A DNA stretch of 64,000 bases from assembly GCA_015680685.1 (NCBI GenBank), contig MNCI01024892.1, forward strand, positions 861,004 to 925,003, read 5' to 3'. This DNA comes from Gnetum montanum (lineage: Eukaryota > Streptophyta > Gnetopsida > Gnetales > Gnetaceae). The notes beneath the pieces are model-generated. The model ran no database searches. It was not told the origin of the DNA and was given only the letters and a program-made list of their open reading frames with translations. Positions 10,292 to 22,089 of this stretch are shown in pieces; the first letter of the stretch is position 1, and every line of letters starts with the position of its first letter. A program made the position numbers and the translations under genes.

Positions 10292-13130
10292 ATGGCATCA
10301 AGACCCAAAAGAGTGCAAGAGGGACAATCATCCCAATTGAGGGATAAGTGGCCTAAAGGAGGAAGAGGCCAGCAGCCACAATAACCCTAAGAAGAAGTAG
10401 CAAAGACACATGCAATGAGATCTCTTTGGCAGGAGCCCAAAGTGGAGTTTGTTCGATAGATTCCCATTGTTGAGATGGGGTAATCACATTGTGATGAGGT
10501 GCTTGGGCCAAGACCAAATCTAAAAGTCACTTTGATTGAGACCTACCTAAAGCAAATCAATTATAAGGAGGTCAAAGATTTGGTTGTTCAAGAACTTAAC
10601 TTTGGTCCTTTCTTGGACTTGGCACTAGAAGAGGTCAGGACACAACTTCAAGTCTCTTCCATCTAGCCTATCTTTACTTCCAGTGAGGAATGGTACATGG
10701 GGGAAACATACCTCTTTCGGAACAATAGGGAAGTCGATGCCATGGTGAAAATAGAGGACATCAGTGTGTCCTAATCCATGGAGGCCATTGATGAGGCCCT
10801 TGGGTTGCTAGATACTAGGGCAACCTTGGCAGAAATTTCAATGTAAGTGGGTCTAGAAGTGAAGAAAGAATGGATCGAGTGATGCTATGGAGTGGACTAT
10901 AAGCAATACGATGCACTCACCAAGGTAAAGAGGGCATACTGCAAAATCATGGCCTACCACCTCAATCCAATGATGAGGTTGAGCAAAATCACTACCTTCT
11001 TTACCCATGCATGTGTCACTCTAAGTGCTAAATTCCCTATTAACCTCCTGAAGCTCATATTCCTTGAAATGGAGCTTTAAAGAGAATGAGCATAGGAGAA
11101 AGATGCTCTCCTTTTTGTGCTTGATTAGAAAATTATGTAAAAGGGAAGGCATAGCCCACTATGCTAGTGACACCCTTTGTCATGCTCCTATTGCCTCTTA
11201 GTAGGAGATGATGAAGTATAAGGCAGTCACCAACTTGTAAGAAGAGGATTAGCCACCACCATCATCCACTTTGGAGGATCATGCTACCATTGAGCACATG
11301 CATAAGCTCTATGAACAACTCTTGCAATAGTGGTAGGTAAGATTGAGTGGTGATGAACCATTAGTCTACTGGCTAGCATTGAGCCATCTCAACGAAGTAA
11401 CTAGAATCATTATCTAGTTAGAGGAGACTACGTCATTGTTCACTACCTAAAGGATGCAAGTGCTCGCAATGTAAAATCTTAGCACCTAGGAAGTAACAGT
11501 GTTCCTCTTAGGATAATAATAATTCCTATAGATTTCTAGGAATGCCACCACTTTCTTAGTGTACCTAGAGGAGGACAAGGGGGCAACTGTCTTGGTGATG
11601 TAACACTAAGGATAGGAGACAATGGCAAAGGTGGTGGCTGACTATGTGGTAGAGGAACTAAATGCTCTTGCAATCTTTGTGCATAATATCGCTCAATGTA
11701 GGGATGTGTAGAGATTCATAGGAGTAGAAAGTGGAAGGCTAAGTGCAGCCTAGCATGAAGAGGTGATGGATCGACTGGTGAGAACTAGGCAATCGCTTCT
11801 AGAGATCTTTGACCTTCCAAATATCATCACTACAATCTAGTTTGAGATGCTAGAAGCTAAGGGCAAGCTCATTATCATTAATGTGTAACTTGAGGTAGCC
11901 AAGTCTGAAAATAGATGGTTGGCTATCGATGTTGTGGAATTAAGAGGCCAATTCACTAATCCCATTGCTCTTAACCAGGATGTAACAAGGGATGAAGCTT
12001 TCCTGTAGCTTTAGAACAAGCTAAGAAAGGCTGAGAGAGCAAAGGAGAAGGCAGTCTTTGACATGTTCCTCTTAGAGGCAATAGCCTACACCACTGAGAA
12101 TGACTTGTTAGAAGTTCGCAAGGAGAATGTAGTTCTAATAAAATACATTCATTGCCTATGGAATGTTAAGACATAAAAAGAACAAATGCTAGAATTTGTG
12201 CAACTATAGTAGGAGTAGCTTGCTAAGTTGAACTTGGATTTAAGGAGGTTGATTACTAAAAATTGAAATCTCTTAATGGAGGAAGTTTACGTGCTTTTCC
12301 AAAAAGTAGTCATTGAGATAGCCTCTTAGAAAAATGAGACCCTAAAATTTGAATGTGTTAAAAATCAGTACAAGGATTAATTTGGGCTTCTCAATGATGT
12401 CAATGTAAAAGAAATCAAGCTAGCCAAGGTAAAGATGAATGAGGCCCTCTAGCAACTCCAATAGGGAGGTGATGTGTGGTAGGCCATTTTTGATGGGCTC
12501 AACATGTACAACAAAGCCAAAATTTGCCTTAAGGAGTTGGAAATTGAGGAGATGATGGAGTACATGAAGCTGGCTAACCTCTAGTATGCAAACTTGGTAA
12601 TGCTAACTACTAGAAGGCTAAGGTTAGAACTTGAGAAGTAAGTGGTCAACTTTTACCTCTTGCACGAGGCAAAGTTCAAGTACCATAAAGACACAAAGAA
12701 GAAACTAGAAATAGCTAATGTAGAGCTTGAAGTTCTCAAATACCACTTTAGTAATTAATGATCAGTGGGTAAGCACCTAGCCAAGATAATGAATGACTAC
12801 AAGACATTGTAATATTCTATCAAAGCATTCAACATTGAATGCAAAAAAATTCATTTTCTTGTTTGTCAATGTTAAGAAGTTGTTCCTAGCAATGTTGTGT
12901 CTGTGGGATGTTTCAATACCAACTCACATTCATGATGTTTCATGGACTGTGTATGATCCCCAAAGCAACAAGAAGAAGATGAAAGCACAATTGGATATTT
13001 TTTGTCTTTCACTAAAAGTAGCAATTGTAGGAAGATAGCTGCAACCACCTTAGCCTCAACCACTACATGAATCGAAGGTAGGGAAGGCCCTTCAACATCT
13101 CAAGAGCCTCCACTTCCTAGGTTCATTTGA
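10292..13130 (+). pseudogene. ORF3 of element A: about 950-residue protein with conserved block and coiled coil
   Basis: I do not recognise a named family. The ATG at 10,292 (Met-Ala-Ser-Arg-Pro-Lys) gives a basic, Gln-rich N-terminus. In frame with it, residue 133 starts a conserved block, Glu-Trp-Tyr-Met-Gly-Glu-Thr-Tyr, followed by AMVKIEDI and then an open stretch at 10,892-11,080 (AYHLNPM). From about 11,850 to 12,760 the sequence is rich in Glu, Lys and Leu and looks like a long coiled coil. The C-terminus is Pro/Gln-rich, and TGA at 13,128 ends it. Stops inside are mostly TAG. No signal peptide or membrane segment is evident, which argues against a classic envelope protein. It could be an Athila-like extra ORF or a separate acquisition. 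Very similar genes lie in B (27,763-39,774, split by F) and, more distantly, C. Confidence 0.7.
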
Positions 13131-14283
13131 TATTCTTCTCATATTTAACTATTAGAGGAGTCCCAATTGTTAATTTTGGTAAGGGTGTTGAATTTTTTTT
13201 CATGAACATCCATTTTTGTAATCATTGTCAATCCATACACTTGGGAACTTAGCATTACTTGTTATGTTAGTCAATTAGTTAATGGTTTCATGCCTTCCTA
13301 AATTTTGTAAGAAGCTCCATCTTTTGTTCACTCAAGGATAATTTTTTATTTAGTTATGGGGGTATGATGAATCATCATCGCTAGGTTGTATCGATAAGCA
13401 TGCATCGATGCATCTATAGTGAGGCATGATATGATGCATTGATGTGGTGTCTAAGTCTACCTATACAAATGCACACATCATAGAGAGATGAAGTAGAAGC
13501 TGGGAATAGCTAATGTTGAGCTTGAATTTCTTAGATCATACGTCATCAATCAACCATTAATGCCTAAGAATTGGTCCAAGAGGATGAATGACTACTAGGC
13601 ATGATAAAATTCTATCAGAGCATTCAACATCAAATGCAAACAATTTGCTACTTGGTTCATCAACGTTAAGGAGTAGTTCTTGGCCATGCCCTATCTGTGG
13701 GATGTTCCCATACTAGCTCACATTGACAATGTTATGTGGATTGTGTATGATCCTCAGAGCAAGGAGGAGAAGATGAAAGCACTTCTAGATGCCTTTCATC
13801 TTCCACTAAAAGTAGCAATTGTAGTAGGATAGCCACAACCACCTTAGCCTTAACCACCACATGCATTGGAGGTAGGGGAAGGTCCTTTATCATTTCAAGA
13901 GTCTCCACCTCATGGGACCATTTGAACTTCTCCTTGTACTTGGACATCAAAGGAGTTCCAGCTATTAATTTTTGTAAAGATGTTCAATTTTGTTTTCATG
14001 AATATCCATTTCTGTAATCATTGTCAATTTGTATAGTTAGTCACTTAGCGTTATTTGATGTATCGATTAGTTAGTTGATGGTTTCATGCCTTTCCAAATT
14101 TTGTAAGAAGCTCGATCCTCTTTTTATTCACTTGAGGATGATTTTTCAATCATTTGTGGAGGCATGATGAATTGTCATCATTAGGCTATGTTGATAGGAA
14201 TGTGTTAACTCATGATATGATGTGTTGACGTGGTGTTTGAGCCTGCTTATACAAATGCATGCATCCACTATATTTATGGCATC
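12686..14283 (+). repeat. Tandem duplication of ORF3 3' end plus LTR start (two units of about 795-800 bp)
   Basis: Unit 1 (about 12,686-13,480) and unit 2 (about 13,481-14,283) align end to end. Both hold the last roughly 445 bp of ORF3, its 3' untranslated stretch, the purine tract (TATGGGGGTA at 13,355; TGTGGAGGCA at 14,155) and the first 116 bp of the LTR. The offset is 795 bp in the ORF3 part and 800 bp at the LTR start. The units differ at many sites, so the duplication is old. Confidence 0.82.
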
Positions 14284-14827
14284 AGTTGATCAATATTTTG
14301 TAGTTTCCATAATATGCTAGTTTAATGTTTACTTTAATGCACTTTACTAGTCATTCAATTTACTTTCATTTCCTTAGTTATTTAAATAAGATTAATTAAT
14401 CCACATAAGTATGGCCACCTCAAACATAATGTTAACACTTGGTAATCCCAGTAGTGTTAGCACTTGGTAACCTCGTAGCATTGTAATGTGTTTAGGATGT
14501 GTATGACAAGTGGGATTAGATACTTGTGTTAGGAAATATTTTAAGGAATTAATTAGTTTATTAGATTAATTAATACTTAATTACCTTATCTTACACTTAG
14601 GCTAAAATAGATAAAACTATAAAATTATACAAATCATATGCCTTTATTACATTTAACGATACGCTTGTACTTACATAAGTGGAACCAAGAAGACAATGAT
14701 CACATCCTTAGGTTGACCACCTAGATAATGTGCATTTAGAGAACTAAAGTCTATGAAATTTGACTAGATTGTGTGTAAACACTTATAATTCATATGGTTG
14801 GGAATAGGGTATACTTGCTGCTCATCA
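14165..14827 (+). repeat. 3' LTR of element A (internally deleted)
   Basis: It starts TGATGAATTG after the purine tract TGTGGAGGCA and ends GCTCATCA. It is 663 bp against 819 bp for the 5' LTR. About 155 bp, corresponding to roughly 1,950-2,110 of the 5' copy, are missing near 14,303. The duplication ATTTT follows at 14,828. Confidence 0.88.
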
Positions 14828-14832
14828 ATTTT

Positions 14833-16571
14833 CATCTAGATATTCCTAGCTATTAGCTAGTTTACTTATTTAGTTCTAAATTACTTTAGTTAGTCTAGCA
14901 TGACATGTCATGCAAGGTCTTTCTTTTCTACTCTTAATGGAGCTAATTCTGCTTGTAACCTTTGCACTTCATTTTATGCATGTACTGCTCTAGTTTTTAC
15001 TATCACTACCTTGCCCTTGGTGGAAATTAATTCTAACTGCATTGTAGTAATATTGTTGGGGATATTAAAAAGGTTCTACATTACTTATCCTATCTAAAAC
15101 AGTTGATCTAATATGTCTTTGTGCTATAGTAGGATCATGGAGGTTTTTTACATAGTTTCAAAATCTCTAGCTCCAATTATATTAGCTAATGGAACAATGA
15201 GAACATTAAAGGATTCTTTAATATGATCTATAATTACTTTAGCTACTTTTGCTACATCCTGATGTTGCATATTCACAATTTTGGCTTCTTATCTTGTTTC
15301 AAGCATAACCTGAAAGGATGTAGCATTCCTAGATATTTTTTATATTTAATCCTCATCCTCTCTTGCATGTAATGAAATTTGACCACTAGTGGGTCTTGTT
15401 GATACTATAGGGCTATTTGGATAATCTCTTACTTAATACATAGTAGAGATCTCTCTATTTCCCTAGCTGATAGTTTCAGCAACTTGCTACAAATGGCTCA
15501 TGGAAGGTTGGTAGTCCTATTGTGCTAGTGAAGTGCTTGATCTTGGTTGGTCACTACCTAGTGTTAATCCACTAAGTCTTGCTTGCTCTTATCTTGTAGT
15601 TGGAACTTTTTCTCTTGGCATAGATCTTGTAGCTCCCTTAGTGCCTACTAGCTTTTTTGGTTGATCTTTCTTGGGAGGAATTGGCTTTGAGATCTCAGCA
15701 TAGGATGCATTCTAGGCTTTATGAATAACAACATTGGTTTATCCTAAAATTCTTGCTTGTTTGCATAGTCTTCTAATGAGTTAGGGAAATGATAATGTGA
15801 GTTTTCTTGCCTTCTTTTCTTCAAACCTCTTTTGAATTTCCAGAAATAGTATATGAGCCATATTTGCTTTCAATTTCCCCATGAGGATGGTGCTTCCTCT
15901 AGTTGCATAGGTGAAAATTCTATTTAATCTCTTGTTGGGAAAAATATGATAGGTTCCAATCTTAAGGTAGATCTTTTCTTCTATGGATAATCCATTAATT
16001 CTTCATTAGTTTTTCCATAAGCTTTATGTAGCCACAACTTCTTTGCATTAGTATCAGTCCTTGTAGATATTTGTGCAATGTTAACTTTGACATTTGGAAG
16101 ATTTAGTACCTTGGAAATTGCTTCTATTGGATGAGGCACTGTGATTCCTTCAATCTTGATAGTGGCATCATCTTTTTTGTTTTTCCAGAATTGGCAAACT
16201 TCCCCTAGGTATCATTCACCATTGCATAAGAGTGTGGGCCAAAGAGGAGAGGCTTGGAGTTACTCTTGAAAATGAGTAGGTGCAAACTCCATGAATGGTT
16301 CAAAATTGAGAACCACAATGATTGTGGACATCTCTTGGATAACTTGGAGACACTCATTTGATAATGTGAGTTACTATCCCTACTCTTGAGTAGGCGATAC
16401 TTCAGCTTTAGCTTGTGTGGATTACTCTGTCGTAGGTGTAGGTTGATGAATATTGAAGGACTGAGCTTCTTGCTTAGCTTGCAAAGTTTGCTCTCCAACT
16501 TGTCCACTTCCTCTGGGTTTCTTGCCCCTTTATTATGAGAGCCCTTCAACTTTGAGTCTTTTAGGAGGCAT
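14833..16571 (-). pseudogene. ORF3 N-terminal and middle part of element C
   Basis: The minus-strand ATG at 16,571 (Met-Pro-Pro-Lys-Arg) directly follows an acceptor-like TGTAG. In frame, residue 119 begins Glu-stop-Tyr-Leu-Gly-Glu, the same block as residue 133 in A and 134 in B. Trp is a TGA here, as it is in B. The block continues with IKIEGITVPHPIEAISK. Farther in lie Lys/Gln-rich stretches and a Ser/Thr-rich linker (about 15,300-15,500). Element A interrupts it at 14,832, and the gene resumes at 1,804. Stops are mostly TAG. Similarity to A and B is limited to the conserved block and overall composition, so C represents a divergent subfamily. Confidence 0.7.
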
Positions 16572-17032
16572 CTACAGTCATAAGAGATTCATTAGGATTA
16601 TCAAAAGGTTTCAAAGGGATTCCTAATGGTTCATTATCCTTTTTCAAGTCCTTGGATTTGATCAAAATCTATCTTTATTACTAATTTTTAGCACTTATTA
16701 GGATTGCAAAGTTAGAAAAATCTTGAAACTAGACCCTTGGTTATTATATTTTTTAAAGATGTTATGAATAAGTTAGTTTGTTATGACCTCTCATAATTAT
16801 TATTTTCTTGTTTAACGTATATTGGGATGGTTACTTAGGAAGAATTTCCAAATTTTTTAGCATCTACTAGTTATTTAGTAAAAATATAATTAGTTTTTAT
16901 TTAAGTATTTTAGTTAAAATATGATTAATTATTATGGTTCTTACCCTTAATGTGTTCTTCCAATCATTAGAAAATTTTGGTTCAAATCGCACCACTATGC
17001 ATAGCACTTTCCCCCATGACTACGTTGGTCAC
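16572..17032 (-). promoter_or_regulatory. Putative 5'-UTR intron and upstream TATA of ORF3, element C
   Basis: On the minus strand, CTAAT (16,595-16,591) and ATGACTGTAG precede the ATG at 16,571 directly. A weak donor GTGACC sits at 17,032-17,027, and TATATATAG at 17,186-17,194 lies about 160 bp further upstream, the same spacing as in A and B. The donor is the weakest of the three. Confidence 0.33.
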
Positions 17033-18064
17033 TTTGTGATCAAGAAGGTTGAGGAATCATACAAATCAGAGTTATAGTGAGGAAGTTATGAAGCTTGGAA
17101 ATTTGGTTGTTAGAGGGCTAGAAAAATGGCATGAACTCCCTAAGCATCAAATGAGAAGAATGAAAAATTTCTAACTCCTTGATCATATATATAGTTTTTT
17201 TGGTAGCAACATCATAAATGCAACATCATAGCTACAACATTGCAAGGAATGATACATCTAAGGTATGATGTCACTGTTGAAAATTTTGAGGTTTTAAGTG
17301 ATATTTGATTGAAAAAATTAAGTTAAATGAATAGTTTGGAAGATTTAGAGATGGTTCAAAGGATTCTTGATTATTGATGATGCTTAGAATATAATAATTT
17401 ATCATTGAAAGTGTATGAAAGAAGGAATTTAGGAAAGGTAAGTTGATTAGGTTTATTGGAGATGATTGGTAGAAATTTCCAAATGTTTGATGGAAGATGA
17501 GTAGAGAGCAAAGTAACAATGATTATTCAAGTGTTTTAAAGGAATAAGATGATGTGAAATTGATCATTAGGTATGAAGCCCAAGAGTTATACAATAAAGT
17601 AGGCTCCAACACTCATTGCCCTTGTATAACCACACCTACAAGTGTTTATAGGTACTTAAGGAGTTGAATGCAAAACATACTTATCTTCCAAAACATGCAT
17701 GTTAGTATTGCCTTAAAGAGAACATAACACTATATTATACAAAACTATTAAATTATAATTGTATATAGTAGTAAGGTGAGATAGGAGTAGCAAGGATTAC
17801 AGAAAATAGAACTTGTATTAGCATAGGCATAATGAATTCTTGTGTGTAATGTATGATTAAAGTAATCATTAGCCCTTCTATCCAAGATCCAAACCAAGTT
17901 CATACCACTTAATAGTGACATTGCATTACATCATCCCAAAACTAACAACTACAAGAATACCATAATTGAAAGGAGTATAAACACTTAGCAATGAAGTTCA
18001 AAAAAGAAGTTTATTAATAGCATACTTTATTTTTCAAAGGAACTTGGCCATTGGATAGAGGAGT

Positions 18065-18278
18065 ACCTTCAAGCATGGATAACATATCTTTCTAGCCTCA
18101 TAATCAATGCGAGTTCAAGAGACCTTGAAATTTCTAAGATGTTGCCTACCTTTAGGCATGGGTAATATGTCTTTCTAGTGGAACTAGCAAAATTTTTTAT
18201 TCTATGTAGTTATTATGTTATTACTATGTTAACCTTACTAGAGGAATACCTTCAAGCATGGGTAGCATGTATTTCTAG
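18065..18278 (-). repeat. Three tandem copies of the spacer hairpin motif in element C
   Basis: Copies at 18,065-18,095, 18,148-18,178 and 18,248-18,278 read on the plus strand as ACCTTCAAGCATGGGTAAC-like sequence ending TTTCTAG. Spacing is 83 and 100 bp. The intervening sequences are only weakly alike, so the motif is better conserved than its surroundings. A, B and D each have one copy. Confidence 0.75.
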
Positions 18279-18649
18279 TGACATGGTAAGGTAGCACTTA
18301 TTGTAGACATCCATTTCTTGTTAGAACTCAAGTATATAATACAAAATAACAGTAAGATAAGACTTATAATAGCAGCATTAGAGAATCCATAAATACCCTT
18401 AATGTCACACCTTTTTCATTCCCATTTAGTTCTTCACTTTTTTATCTAGGCATATTGATCATAGGTTTCTTTTAGTTTTATTATGAAAAGAATGTCATTA
18501 TGTCCATGGTACGAAACCTCTTATTATTCAAAATGAGTGAATGGATGATATTGCTCTCATTGCATATATAATCAAACCTTCAATGATTTGATAACATAGG
18601 GTAATACTCACATCATTGGAACTACATATTGTTTTATTCCTTTACACTT

Positions 18650-19516
18650 TGATGAATTGTAAATTGGTTGTGTTGACTAGGCCCTATTGATGCATGATTT
18701 GATGCGTTGATGTGGCCTTGTCAATGTAGTATTTGGTTTTGCCTATAAAAACATGCTCACCTACCATGGTTATGGAATTGTTTTCATAGTTTTAGTGGAG
18801 TTCTTGCAGTTTTGCTAATTGGAAGTTAGAATATTTTTCTAAGTGCTCGCAGTAGGAGTCAAAGAGTGTGTAGATCTTTATTTGAGCATTGTTGTAGCTA
18901 AGTATGATAGTGTGTGGGGCAATAAAGATGAGTTTTTTGATAAATGTTGCAACACTTTGAAATACTCTAATTATTTATTTATGCATTTAATGTTTTATGC
19001 AATTTCCTTTAATGCTTTAAGTAATCAAATAGTTAATTAAGCTAAATTAAGCTAGGTTAAATAATGATTAATTAAGCACATAAGTATAACCACTTCAAGC
19101 ATATTCTTGGTGCTTGGTAATCCTAGTAATGCTTAATGTTTGGTAACCTAGTAGCATTAAATGTGTTTAGGATGTGTACAACAAGTGGGAACAGATACTT
19201 ATGTTAGAATTAGTTAGGTGTAGCTAGTTAGATTAAATTAGCAATTTACTTATTTTATTTTATTCATTATTCTTTACCCTTAGGTGACTTAAAATGCAAA
19301 ACATAAAAAATGATAAAAATCATATGCCTCAGTTGCATTGAACCATAGCTTTGCATTTCATAAGTGTAATTGGGAAGACAACAATTGTAATGGTTAGTTT
19401 CACTTCCTAGAGACTAGTGTACTTAGAAGGCTATGAGTCCATAGAATTTGATGAGATCACACATGAATAGTTAGTGATTTGTATGGTTGGGCATAGGGTC
19501 TACTTGCCACTCATCA
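18650..19516 (+). repeat. 5' LTR of element B
   Basis: This 867-bp LTR begins TGATGAATTG and ends CACTCATCA. It contains a TATA box (TATAAAA at 18,744-18,750) about 95 bp from its start, the likely transcription start region. It matches 40,006-40,886. Confidence 0.92.
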
Positions 19517-19517
19517 T

Positions 19518-19535
19518 TGATGTTGTTGCTAGGGA
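19518..19535 (+). other. Primer-binding site of element B (tRNA-Asp type)
   Basis: TGATGTTGTTGCTAGGGA lies one base after the LTR. It is the tRNA-Asp complement with CpG-type and other C/T changes. Confidence 0.78.
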
Positions 19536-19676
19536 CTTATAGTTTGATACGTGTACTATCTAGGACTTAGTGAATATTTCTTAAGATTGTTGGAATGAGC
19601 CCTAAGTTCACAATCATTTTAAAAATTAGTAATTACAATTATAATTTAAGCACACTAGATTTTTATCTAATCCAAA

Positions 19677-22060
19677 ATGTCTTCTTTTCATAGGCTTGAT
19701 GATTTGAATCCACCAGTACCCCAAGAATTCAAGGTGGTATACACTCATCTAGATGAGTTTGTACTTGATTTTACTTTCATCTTGCATTAGGATGAGTAGT
19801 TGCAATGAAGAAATATGGAGGGAAATGTTGTGTTTCCTTCCAAATGATTAGTTCCTAGAATGTTACTCAAAACTCTTAAGAGGTTGGGCACCCAGGACCT
19901 CCATGATTAATACATTGTGTAGGACCATGATTATTGGGACCACCATCCAATAGAAACATAATGAAAATGAGATCAACACCGTGAGAAGTGCCATGAAGAT
20001 ATGAAGAGGAAAAAATTTACTAACCCCTTGTTCCTCTTAAATCAAAATAGCAATGAGGATCCTCCCTTTGAGGATTCTCAACATTAAGATTCTCCATCCC
20101 TTGACATTGATGATGAGGGCTTGAACTTGAATTTATAGTTCACTATCAATAATTTGGGTTTAAGCAAAAGTGGGAGTTGAAGCGAGAACTTGGACAAGCA
20201 TAATGATGATCACTCTAAGGATCATGTCCATGAAAAATGAAATGAAAGTGGTAGAAACCATGGTGGTGACAATTCTCCTCCCTCTTTGCCCTCTTTATTT
20301 GGTTCATCTTTCTCCTCTGAATTTGACCAAAATTGTAGACAGTAGGATAATAATGATAATCACAGAGACTAGCATGAATGAAGGAATGATAGAGGACATC
20401 ATAGGCATCATCAAAATCATGAAAATGATGAACCATTATTGGCAACTTGAAGCATGCTGAACATCATAGAGATAGTTAGGATGCCAACTAGGAATATGAA
20501 AGATAGCAGAATCAAGAAATTGGATAAGAACAATATCCCTATATTTGAGGGGGATATACCTTAGATCCTAAAATGCATTTACAAGTCTTTCATGATGCCT
20601 ATGCGTACAAAATATTGAAAATGATTGGCAAAAGCTCAAGATGTTCCTCAGAACATTCATCAAGGAAGCAGAAGCTAGTATCTATCTTTGGAACTAGAAT
20701 TAATCCATCGATAATGTACAATGCTAAAACTATTTAATGATAAGTAAAAGATATAATCTAGAGTGTCAAACCTATGAAGGAAAATCCAAGGCTGGAAACA
20801 AGGAACACATGAATTCTTAGATGCCTCCATGGATAGATATTATTCATTATTACACAAATGCCCTTGCCATGGTCACTCTTAGCAGGAACAACTTTGCCAT
20901 ATCATAGATGGGCTTTGATTAGAAATGAGAAGAACTCTTGGGGTCTATGCCTAAGGGAGACTGTCAAAACTAGGAGTCCATAAGATTCAATGGCTAATTA
21001 AGTAGGTTGTAAAAGAAGAAGGTGAGCTAAGAAAATGGGAAAGTGCTAAGGAGTATAACCTAGACCCTTCCATTAGAGAAGGGAGGTCTGATTTTGTGAT
21101 AGTGAGGGGAAAGAACCAGTTGATGAGGTAGTGTAGCAAAAAGCCTTATCAATTCAAAAATTTATATTTGAGATTTTGGCTAAGGTTTACAAAATTTGGA
21201 TGAAATATTTCAAACAACTTTAAAAATTGTAGAAGAATCCAAAGAACAAGGTATTGATCATGACTGTAGGAGAAGGAAAGAAGCTAAATGTACCTACCAA
21301 AGGGGTAAGGGCAAGGCTACGGTAGTAGAAGAGGTTGTGAAGTTAGAATCAGATGACAATAGTGGGTGTGACATTTACTAATATGAGCATCCCGAGGGAT
21401 GTTACCCTGTTGTGTCACACTTATAGGAATCTTGGGTATATGCTTTGAATCCTAGACTAGCATGAAGGTAAGCACTTAGAAGGTTTCTTTATCCTCAAGG
21501 CAACCCAAGGCAGTTCCACCAACAATAACAAACTTATTATCCAAGTGGAGCTCCACCAAACCTGTATGAGTAGTGGCAACATCCATAGTCATGGGGGATG
21601 CTACCATAAAGGTAGCAATACCCTTACAAGTAGCTAGATCCATATGGGTACTATGTTCAACAAACAATGTCTCCATGTGATGCTTTTGGTCATGGTTCTT
21701 TTCAGCATCACTACTACCCTCTAGAGTATTACAAAACTCATTCTCCATCTTCTAGAGGAGAAACCCCATATCCCTATCACTCTTCTCATCCTTTAGGACA
21801 TTCTCCTCTACCCTCAACCTAATTATCACCTACTCCATCCATGCAAGGTGAGTTTCTAGCCCAACCACAATAACATAATGCTACTAGGGTTGTTAACTTA
21901 TAGCTGACTCCTCAGCCAAGTGGTTTGGAACGAAGATCCCATAAAAGACCAATCTTTCAAGCCAATAGCCCTAGTAAACCCTCACCTACTTATGTGGCTG
22001 GCTATCATGTATCTCCTTAATCCTATGTATCCATTCCTTTTGAGAGCCCTTCAAACTGAA
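19677..22060 (+). pseudogene. gag of element B
   Basis: The ATG at 19,677 (Met-Ser-Ser-Phe-His) aligns with A and F. Visible parts: a TH-LDE-FVLDFTF motif near 19,745; an acidic Ser/His-rich linker (20,160-20,440); a capsid core with LELELIHR...CTMLKLFND (20,690-20,745) and IQGWKQGTHE near 20,793; the YYSLLHKC and HIIDGL motifs near 20,840 and 20,900; a helical stretch with a basic patch (21,196-21,340); the Cys/His patch C-x6-H-x4-C-x5-H near 21,370-21,420; and a Tyr/Pro/Gln-rich tail to about 21,900. It has numerous stops and at least one frameshift between here and pol. It keeps the core that A has lost. Confidence 0.78.
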
Positions 22061-22089
22061 CACCTTCCAAGATCCACATAGTTATGTTA

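Larger units (their letters stand above)
1810..14827 (+). mobile_element. Element A: complete but dead Ty3/gypsy retrotransposon with ORF3, inserted in element C
   Basis: Both ends are defined: TGATGAATTTT at 1,810 and GCTCATCA ending at 14,827, flanked by the duplication ATTTT at 1,805-1,809 and 14,828-14,832. Order: 5' LTR, primer site, gag, protease, RT, RNase H, integrase, spacer, ORF3, a tandem duplication, 3' LTR. It interrupts ORF3 of minus-strand element C. Every reading frame carries many stops, integrase has a frameshift near 7,745, and gag has lost part of its core. The 3' LTR is about 155 bp shorter than the 5' LTR because of an internal deletion near 14,303. Confidence 0.9.
16572..18644 (-). 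other. Spacer between pol and ORF3 of element C (left part, before element B)
   Basis: There is no coding sequence I can support. It holds an acceptor-like signal next to the ORF3 ATG, a TATA-like run at 17,186-17,194 and three copies of the hairpin motif (18,065-18,278). The short remainder of the spacer is at 40,892-41,220, beyond element B. Confidence 0.65.

Noticed and set aside
10292-13130. ORF3 as a retroviral-type envelope gene
   Set aside because: Position fits, but no signal peptide or membrane segment is visible and the second half is coiled coil. The env label would go beyond the evidence.
17271-17519. 82-codon minus-strand open frame upstream of ORF3 of element C
   Set aside because: It lies upstream of the TATA-like box in the spacer, is A+T-rich, low in complexity, and has no counterpart in A or B.
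18065-18278. CRISPR-like array suggested by three regularly spaced repeats
   Set aside because: There are only three imperfect copies with spacers of unequal length and no cas genes, in a plant genome. The motif is a retrotransposon spacer element also found singly in A, B and D.
20170-20460. 96-codon open frame and its 76-codon antisense partner
   Set aside because: Both overlap the His/Ser/Asp-rich linker of gag in element B in other frames. The repetitive GAT/CAT composition keeps several frames open.
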